From: Caryophanales bacterium
GTDB taxonomy: Bacteria; Bacillota_I; Bacilli_A; RFN20; CAG-826
Direction: 5' to 3'
Assembly (NCBI GenBank): GCA_028726925.1
Contig: JAQYPI010000062.1
Span: forward strand, 1-10,327
Length of the DNA stretch: 10,327 nt
A program made the translations under genes and the position numbers. The notes under the pieces are model-generated. The model did not search any database. It saw only the letters and a list, made by a program, of their open reading frames with translations, and was not told the DNA's origin. The number at the start of each line of letters is the position of its first letter. The stretch's first letter is position 1. Below are positions 5,766 to 10,327 of the stretch, piece after piece.

Positions 5766-5793
5766 AAAGAAAGCATCAATGCCTTTCTTTTTT
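5766..5793 (+). terminator. Possible weak terminator hairpin
   Basis: AAAGAAA (5766-5772) pairs with TTTCTTT (5784-5790), with inner GCAT/ATGC and one bulged C, followed by TTT. The stem is almost all A-T and no plus-strand gene precedes it. Confidence 0.35.
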
Positions 5794-5819
5794 GGACGCT
5801 TATACTTGGCGACGCGTTG

Positions 5820-5852
5820 AAAAAACACGAAGCGGAACCTCTTGCCCGCTTC
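5820..5852 (-). terminator. Intrinsic-terminator-like hairpin on the minus strand
   Basis: GAAGCGG (5829-5835) and CCGCTTC (5846-5852) form a perfect 7-bp GC-rich stem with a 10-base loop. Read on the minus strand it is followed by GTGTTTTTT. No minus-strand gene lies upstream; the amidohydrolase start is about 200 bases downstream. Confidence 0.55.
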
Positions 5853-5869
5853 CCCGCCTGCGGGGGAGC
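5848..5869. repeat. GC-rich palindrome (REP-like)
   Basis: GCTTCCCCGC (5848-5857) and GCGGGGGAGC (5860-5869) pair at nine of ten positions around two bases. No T run follows in either direction. It shares 5848-5852 with the hairpin 5829-5852, so the two folds exclude each other. Confidence 0.65.
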
Positions 5870-6056
5870 CACTTAAAAAAAGAAGCCCAAGAAGGCGTCT
5901 TGCCATCCTGTCAGCCTAGCGATGGGGATAAGCAAGGTCCGAGAGGAGATGACATCGGTTTCGTTTCGATTCTCGCCCGCCGGGATCAGGAAAACCCGGA
6001 AAAGAAAAAGAACGGCCCCGTCGCATTAGAAATGGCGAGGGTAGTTGGTGGACGGC

Positions 6057-6062
6057 TATAAT
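6057..6062 (+). promoter_or_regulatory. -10 box of the SbcD/SbcC-like operon
   Basis: A perfect TATAAT (6057-6062) lies 65 bases before the GTG start at 6127. No convincing -35 is found at the usual spacing. The leader would carry the AAGGAGGG site at 6111-6118. Confidence 0.55.
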
Positions 6063-6126
6063 AAATGAAGAAGATCCATCCAACCCGCCCGGCCTCGCCC
6101 CGCGTTTGATAAGGAGGGAAAGAAAA

Positions 6127-7161
6127 GTGAAAATCATCCATTTCGCCGACCTGCACATCGGCTCAAAGTTCGATCGATTGCCCGAAGGCATCAAAAGGGA
6201 TTTGAACACCAAACTGAGAAACGCCTTCCTTGCCATCATCGGTTTCGCGAGCGAAAACGCCATCTCCACCATCTTGATGGCGGGAGATATCTTCGACAGA
6301 AACGCCGTCTCTCTGAAGGACAAAAAGTTTTTCTACGATTCCATCAAGGCCAACCCCGGCATCGATTTCTATTACGTGCGTGGCAATCACGATTCGAATT
6401 CTCGGTGCGTCGACGCGGTTGAGAACCTCCATGTTTTCGACGGGTTGCAAACTTACGTGAAAGGAAACGTGAGAATCATCGGATGCGAAATAGAGAAGGA
6501 CGCCGCCTCTTTGTACGGCCACTCCCCTTTCACGACGGACAAGTTCAATATTTTGATGCTGCATGGCGACATCGCGAATCCGAAGGGCCCGAACGCCATA
6601 GATATCAAGAGGCTCAAAGACAAAAACGTGAACTATTTGGCCCTTGGCCACATTCACAAGCGGAAAGGGGGAACGCTCGAGGGCATCCATTTCGAATACC
6701 CGGGCTGCGTCTTGGGACGCGGGTTCGACGAAACAGGCGAGAAAGGATTCTTGGTATTCGACACGGACGACGAATCCGCGACGTTTCACCCGATGTCGGA
6801 CGTGCTTTTCGAGCAATGGGATGTCCCAGTGAACGGGATGGACGAAGCCAAATTGAAAATGGAAATTTCCCGTCTCCTCGGTAACCCCGATTCCTCTCTC
6901 ATCAGTGAAATCCGCTTAACCGGGAAGGCCGCCATGGACATCGACGCGGAAGATCTCGGGAGAACCTTCGCGAACCGAAGACTCTACCTCGAGATCAAGA
7001 ACGCGACGAAGCAAGCGCTTAGCTATGCCCCGAGCGAAAAGGAGAATTCCTTGAGGAATCTTTTCGTCAACAAGATTCTGAGCGACCCTTCGATTGATGA
7101 CGACAGGAAAGAAAGAATCATATCTTACGGCCTTTCCAAATTGATGAAGGAGGAAGAGTGA
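6127..7161 (+). CDS. SbcD/Mre11-like (YhaO-like) DNA exonuclease
   Basis: A 344-aa calcineurin-like metallophosphoesterase of the SbcD/Mre11 group, which cuts DNA ends and hairpins together with an SMC-like ATPase. All five metal-ligand motifs are present in order: DLHIG (D8, H10), GDIFD (D54, D57), GNHD (N87, H88, D89), LHGD (H146) and GHIH (H175, H177). The C-terminal part (about 230-344) would be the cap and ATPase-binding region. It is somewhat shorter than E. coli SbcD (about 400 aa). Start choice: the GTG at 6127 has AGGAGG with 9-base spacing, while a TTG seven codons upstream would place that site inside the gene. It ends in TGA directly followed by the ATG of the SbcC-like partner, with AAGGAGG at 7147-7153, a tight operon. 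Confidence 0.93.
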   Translation: MKIIHFADLHIGSKFDRLPEGIKRDLNTKLRNAFLAIIGFASENAISTILMAGDIFDRNAVSLKDKKFFYDSIKANPGIDFYYVRGNHDSNSRCVDAVENLHVFDGLQTYVKGNVRIIGCEIEKDAASLYGHSPFTTDKFNILMLHGDIANPKGPNAIDIKRLKDKNVNYLALGHIHKRKGGTLEGIHFEYPGCVLGRGFDETGEKGFLVFDTDDESATFHPMSDVLFEQWDVPVNGMDEAKLKMEISRLLGNPDSSLISEIRLTGKAAMDIDAEDLGRTFANRRLYLEIKNATKQALSYAPSEKENSLRNLFVNKILSDPSIDDDRKERIISYGLSKLMKEEE

Positions 7162-9888
7162 ATGAAGGTCATTCGATGCTATATCAAGAATTTCGGTTGC
7201 TATTCGGATCGGGCTTTCGACTTTTCCGGTGGCCTGAATTCCTTCTTCCTAAAGAACGGCGAGGGGAAAACGACCCTGGCCTTCTTCCTGAAAGCGATGT
7301 TCTATTCCCTCGAAAAATCGAGCAAATCCTCTTACGAGCGAAAGCATTACAAGCCCTATTCCGGGGGAGAGTACGGGGGATCCCTCACCTTTGAGATAGG
7401 TGGCGCGGAATATCGCGTCGAAAGGACGTTCGGCGATTCGCCGTCCAAGGATTCCCTAACGATTTACGATAAGAAAGGGGTCCAGCAAGGGACGTTCTTG
7501 TCGAAACCCGTTTCTTGCTTTCAAGGCGAGGATTCGAGCAAGTTCGGGGAACTGGTATTCGGAATCGACGCCGCCTCTTTCTCCAGATGCAACTTCGTCG
7601 TCTCGAGCGACCTGGATTTCGCCGCGAGCGAATCCGTCAAGATGAAAATCGGCAACGTCGTCATCGATAGCGAGAGGGAGAATTCCTTCGAGGACACCCT
7701 GAACGCCATCGAGGCGGGCGACCTGAGGGAGAAGGCCCCGACGAGAAAGAACGAGAACGCCTATCCCTTCTGCGTGAAGGAATTGGAAAGGGAGAACAAG
7801 GGGAAACGGGACGAGATTCGGGAACTCGATCAGCTGGAGCGAGGCCTGCCGGCCCTCTACGCCCAAAGACAAGCCGCGAAAGAAGAGTTGGATCGCATCG
7901 ATGGGCAGCTCAAGGATTTGTCCGCCCAGCACGTCATGAGGGGAAAGATGGCCGTGATCGAGGGCTATGACTCGGAAATCGAGGAAAAGAGCAAAACCAT
8001 CGAGGCCATCCGCGAGAGATTCAACGGACGTCTGCCCTCGGAAGAAGAGGCGGGGTCCCTTTCTTCCAAGATAAAGGAATGGGAAAGATTGTCCACCATT
8101 GGGGAAACGCTTTCACTTCAGCCTTCCGAGAAGGAACGCCTCGAGCGCTTGGAAGGAAAGGTTGTTTCGGAATCGGATTACGCCTTGCTGCTGGAAGCCA
8201 AAAGCAAGATGGAGGCTGCCGACCGGATCCCCGAGGCGGTCGCCGCCCTTGACGAAAACCGGTATTCGGAATTGAAGGCGAGGTTCGAGGGGAAAGCCCT
8301 GCAGGACGACGCCGTCCTCGACGAGAATTTCATCGCTTATCGTACCCTTTTAGGCGAAGCGAGAAGCGCGGGAGGCGACTTCTTCGACGCCTCCGCGGAC
8401 TATCCCTCCGAGAATGTCCTTCATCACATCGACGAGCAAATCAAGAAGCACGAGGAGCTCGCCCAAGAAGCCGCCGACTGCGAGCGTTCGTTTCAAGAGC
8501 CCCCCATCCTCCTCGTGATTCTGCTGGCGGTTTTGACGTTGGGCATTTACCTGGTCGTGCTGCGCAAAAATAAGAAGGATCATCGCTTGGCCTTGGAGGG
8601 GAAGCGGCAGTCCCTTCGACGGGTCTCGGAGGAACTCGATTCGTTTTTTGCCAAATACGGCAAATCGTCGGGCAGTTACGAGTTCCGCCTCGCTGAGCTA
8701 CGCGACGACATAGCCAAGCGCGCCAGCGCGGAAAGGGACGATTCTCGAAACCGAAAACGGAACGAGTTGATGAGGCGGCTCGAGGAGAGAAGAAGCCGCC
8801 TCCTCGCCTATTTCTCGCTTTTTGGATACTCATCCCCCGATGTCGATCAATCGTATGGCGCTTACCGGAAGGACCTAGAGGATTACCGCGCGCTGAAGAG
8901 GGAAAGGAACCGCGACGATTCGATTTTGCGTTCCGCCGAGGACGACGCCAAGAAGCAGCGCGATCTTGCGAACGCGATTCTGTCGAAATACGGCTTGGTC
9001 CGCAAAGAGGGGTTCGCCGAGCAGCTCGACGAGCTGAGGGAAGACCTGAATTTTTACCGAAGATGTCATCCCCGTTACGCGAACTTTATCGCGAACGAAG
9101 AGGAAAGGGCCAAGACAGAAGCCGGCATTTTCGATTTGCTGAGATCCCTTCAACTCAATCCCCCGGCCCATCCGGTTCCGTTTGCGAAAGGCATCCTCGG
9201 AGATCTCGGCGATTGCGCCAAGGCGGAAGCCGAAAAGGCGGAACTGCTCCACAAGCGGGAAGCCTTCATCGAGGAAAACGGATTGGGCGGCTTCGTCCCG
9301 GAAAACATCGAGGAACACGAAGAGCAGCTGCGCAAGGTCCGCGAGACGCGCGTGGCCGATCTTCAGGGCATCGAGAGCCAAATCGGCGACGTGGAAGCGC
9401 GCCTCGCCGAGCGCGACGCCCTCGACGAGGCAATCGCGAGAAACTGCGACGCGATGGAAGAGTACCAAGCCCGGATCGACATCGCGAGGCATGCTGCGGC
9501 CGCCTTCCGCGAAGCCTACTCGGAGATGGTGGAAAAATACATTGACCCCGTCAAGGAGGCCTTTCTCGGCTATGCGAAAAAGATTCACGAGAAGATCGGA
9601 ACCGACGTAGCCATGTCTTTCGATTACGAGGTGAAATATGCCATCAAGGGCCAACTTCGGGACGCTAAAGACCTGTCGGACGGCGAACGCGCGATCATGA
9701 TGTTGGCGCTCCGTTTCGCGATCCTGGATTCCCTCTACAAGGATCGCGACTCCATCATCGTCCTGGATGATCCTTTCGAGAACCTCGATTCTGAGAAAAT
9801 CGCGAAAGCCATGGAGGTGATTTCGGAACTTTCCTCCTCTTGGCAAATCTTTTATTTCACGTGCCACGAAAGCCGGAACTTCCGCTGA
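7162..9888 (+). CDS. SbcC/Rad50-like (YhaN-like) coiled-coil ATPase with a hydrophobic mid-segment
   Basis: A 908-aa SMC-like protein, the predicted partner of the nuclease immediately upstream. The N-terminal half ATPase has the P-loop KNGEGKTTL (31-39); the first Gly of GxxxxGKT is Leu30. Long Glu/Lys/Arg-rich heptad-like coiled coils run from about 190-440 and 475-800. The C-terminal half has signature LSDGE (838-842), Walker B IIVLDDPF (865-872), D-loop ENLD (873-876) and switch His902 in TCHES, six residues from the end. Between the coils there is no CxxC zinc hook. Instead PP (447-448) precedes a 19-residue hydrophobic stretch (449-467) closed by RKNKK. This resembles B. subtilis YhaN more than SbcC. 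Role as a DNA-end ATPase is inferred from family and partner; membrane association is possible. Confidence 0.88.
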   Translation: MKVIRCYIKNFGCYSDRAFDFSGGLNSFFLKNGEGKTTLAFFLKAMFYSLEKSSKSSYERKHYKPYSGGEYGGSLTFEIGGAEYRVERTFGDSPSKDSLTIYDKKGVQQGTFLSKPVSCFQGEDSSKFGELVFGIDAASFSRCNFVVSSDLDFAASESVKMKIGNVVIDSERENSFEDTLNAIEAGDLREKAPTRKNENAYPFCVKELERENKGKRDEIRELDQLERGLPALYAQRQAAKEELDRIDGQLKDLSAQHVMRGKMAVIEGYDSEIEEKSKTIEAIRERFNGRLPSEEEAGSLSSKIKEWERLSTIGETLSLQPSEKERLERLEGKVVSESDYALLLEAKSKMEAADRIPEAVAALDENRYSELKARFEGKALQDDAVLDENFIAYRTLLGEARSAGGDFFDASADYPSENVLHHIDEQIKKHEELAQEAADCERSFQEPPILLVILLAVLTLGIYLVVLRKNKKDHRLALEGKRQSLRRVSEELDSFFAKYGKSSGSYEFRLAELRDDIAKRASAERDDSRNRKRNELMRRLEERRSRLLAYFSLFGYSSPDVDQSYGAYRKDLEDYRALKRERNRDDSILRSAEDDAKKQRDLANAILSKYGLVRKEGFAEQLDELREDLNFYRRCHPRYANFIANEEERAKTEAGIFDLLRSLQLNPPAHPVPFAKGILGDLGDCAKAEAEKAELLHKREAFIEENGLGGFVPENIEEHEEQLRKVRETRVADLQGIESQIGDVEARLAERDALDEAIARNCDAMEEYQARIDIARHAAAAFREAYSEMVEKYIDPVKEAFLGYAKKIHEKIGTDVAMSFDYEVKYAIKGQLRDAKDLSDGERAIMMLALRFAILDSLYKDRDSIIVLDDPFENLDSEKIAKAMEVISELSSSWQIFYFTCHESRNFR

Positions 9889-10255
9889 CGTTCCCGGGCT
9901 TGTCGCTATGCGGGTTCAGAGGGCGATGTGAATAAAACGGGTGTGCCTTGCATTGACAAGTCCGATACCCGAAAAAAGGGGATCCGATGTTCCATCATCG
10001 ATGGAATGGCTTGAAGAAGCTTCGCCACGCATTCGGAGATTATCCTCGAAAGGAAAGCGAGGCGCACCACCCATGTGTCGCATCGTCCGACAACTAACGG
10101 CTAGACTTTGGAAAGAACGGGAATACTCGAAAAGGTCAAAGGATTCCTAAAACACTTACAAAAGTTGTCCACGCAACCCAATTTACCAAAAAGCGACCAA
10201 AAACTATCGAGATATTTGATAAAGAAATTGCGCGCTGCGATGGAGGATTTCAAAA
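9889..10255. other. Intergenic region with small hairpins
   Basis: No convincing gene; a plus-strand frame at 9941-10150 starts with GTG, has no Shine-Dalgarno and resembles nothing known. Inverted repeats include CGGGT/ACCCG around CTTG/CAAG (about 9938-9970), a perfect 7-bp stem TTCCATC/GATGGAA (9990-9996, 10000-10006) and CCTCG/CGAGG (10044-10048, 10058-10062). None has a T run, so no clear terminator for the SbcC-like gene is seen. An isolated TTGACA (9953-9958) lacks a -10. Confidence 0.5.
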
Positions 10256-10327
10256 ATGGATTATAACGGCCTATATCTTGCGTTTAAGAACACCTTTCCC
10301 GAGGATTCGGAGCTCTTTCGTGAATGG
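10256..10327 (+). CDS. N-terminus of an unidentified protein (cut by window end)
   Basis: Twenty-four codons from an ATG with GGAGG (10242-10246) at 9-base spacing. The visible residues (MDYNGLYLAFKNTFPEDSEL, then FREW) have neither signal-peptide nor membrane character, and are too few to name a family. The good ribosome site, absence of stops and codon use like its neighbours support a real gene continuing past the window. Confidence 0.7.
   Translation, partial: MDYNGLYLAFKNTFPEDSELFREW

Larger units (their letters stand above)
5656..6056. other. Hairpin-rich intergenic region, no convincing gene
   Basis: The gap between the divergent amidohydrolase and SbcD-like genes carries open frames on both strands, but none has a Shine-Dalgarno or a family resemblance, and composition is low-complexity Lys/Arg/Pro. 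It holds several inverted repeats: 5766-5790, 5829-5852 and 5848-5869, plus a minus-strand imperfect stem with a seven-T run near 5875-5902. Several of these look like terminators read on the minus strand, although no gene lies upstream on that strand. A small RNA or leader is possible but not shown. Confidence 0.5.

Noticed and set aside
5738..6061. A 107-codon plus-strand frame upstream of the SbcD-like gene
   Set aside because: No ribosome site, passes through several hairpins, low-complexity Lys/Arg/Pro content.
6065..6109. A 14-codon leader peptide just before the SbcD-like gene
   Set aside because: Its ATG lies only two bases after the TATAAT, so the transcript would begin inside it; no ribosome site and no codon run typical of attenuators.
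6163..6816. A 217-codon open frame antisense to the SbcD-like gene
   Set aside because: Same shadow effect; the sense strand encodes all five phosphoesterase motifs here.
8875..9867. A 330-codon open frame antisense to the SbcC-like gene
   Set aside because: It is a frame shadow caused by the sense codon bias (GAN/GCN/CGN). It has no ribosome site and no recognisable domain, while the sense frame has full ATPase motifs.
10165..10173. TTGTCCACG as a DnaA box upstream of the last gene
   Set aside because: Only seven of nine bases match, a single copy, and the visible N-terminus does not look like DnaA.

Overview
The window reads as a chromosomal segment of a bacterium, most likely in Bacillota (Bacilli-like), possibly from a gut or other anaerobic community. 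The grounds are strong Shine-Dalgarno sequences, intrinsic hairpin-plus-T-run terminators, an N-terminal Cys cluster on the Mrp ATPase, and a YhaO/YhaN-like (SbcD/SbcC-like) pair. Genes are moderately GC-rich and rich in GAC, ATC and AAG codons, while intergenic DNA is AT-rich. TGA is used as a stop and TGG as Trp, so the standard bacterial code applies. The lineage call is inference; no rRNA or other taxonomic marker is present.

Layout. Bases 1-52 are the 3' part of tRNA-His with encoded CCA, followed by a terminator. An AT-rich gap with a 29-bp tandem repeat leads to two separately transcribed minus-strand genes: an Mrp/Nbp35-type Fe-S carrier ATPase and an alpha/beta-hydrolase. Next comes a divergent plus-strand membrane protein that looks like a putative heavy-metal or manganese exporter. 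It is tail-to-tail with a DJ-1/PfpI gene. A 53-aa basic ORF follows, tail-to-tail with a pyroglutamyl-peptidase-like gene whose catalytic Cys is replaced by Asp. A metal-dependent amidohydrolase lies upstream of that on the minus strand. A hairpin-rich 487-bp gap separates it from a plus-strand two-gene operon encoding a SbcD-like nuclease and a 908-aa SbcC-like ATPase with a hydrophobic segment in the middle of its coiled coil. A 367-bp gap with small hairpins precedes the first 24 codons of a further gene, cut by the window end.

How the genes work together. Only the SbcD/SbcC-like pair is a clear functional unit, a predicted DNA-end-processing nuclease/ATPase complex: TGA is directly followed by ATG, with the Shine-Dalgarno inside the upstream gene. 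The remaining genes look like single-gene housekeeping units with their own promoters and terminators. Points most worth a second look are the missing zinc hook and hydrophobic apex in the SbcC-like protein, the Cys-to-Asp change in the peptidase homologue, two probable leaderless genes, two convergent pairs that share TTAA as overlapping stop codons, and overlapping, mutually exclusive hairpins at 5829-5869.
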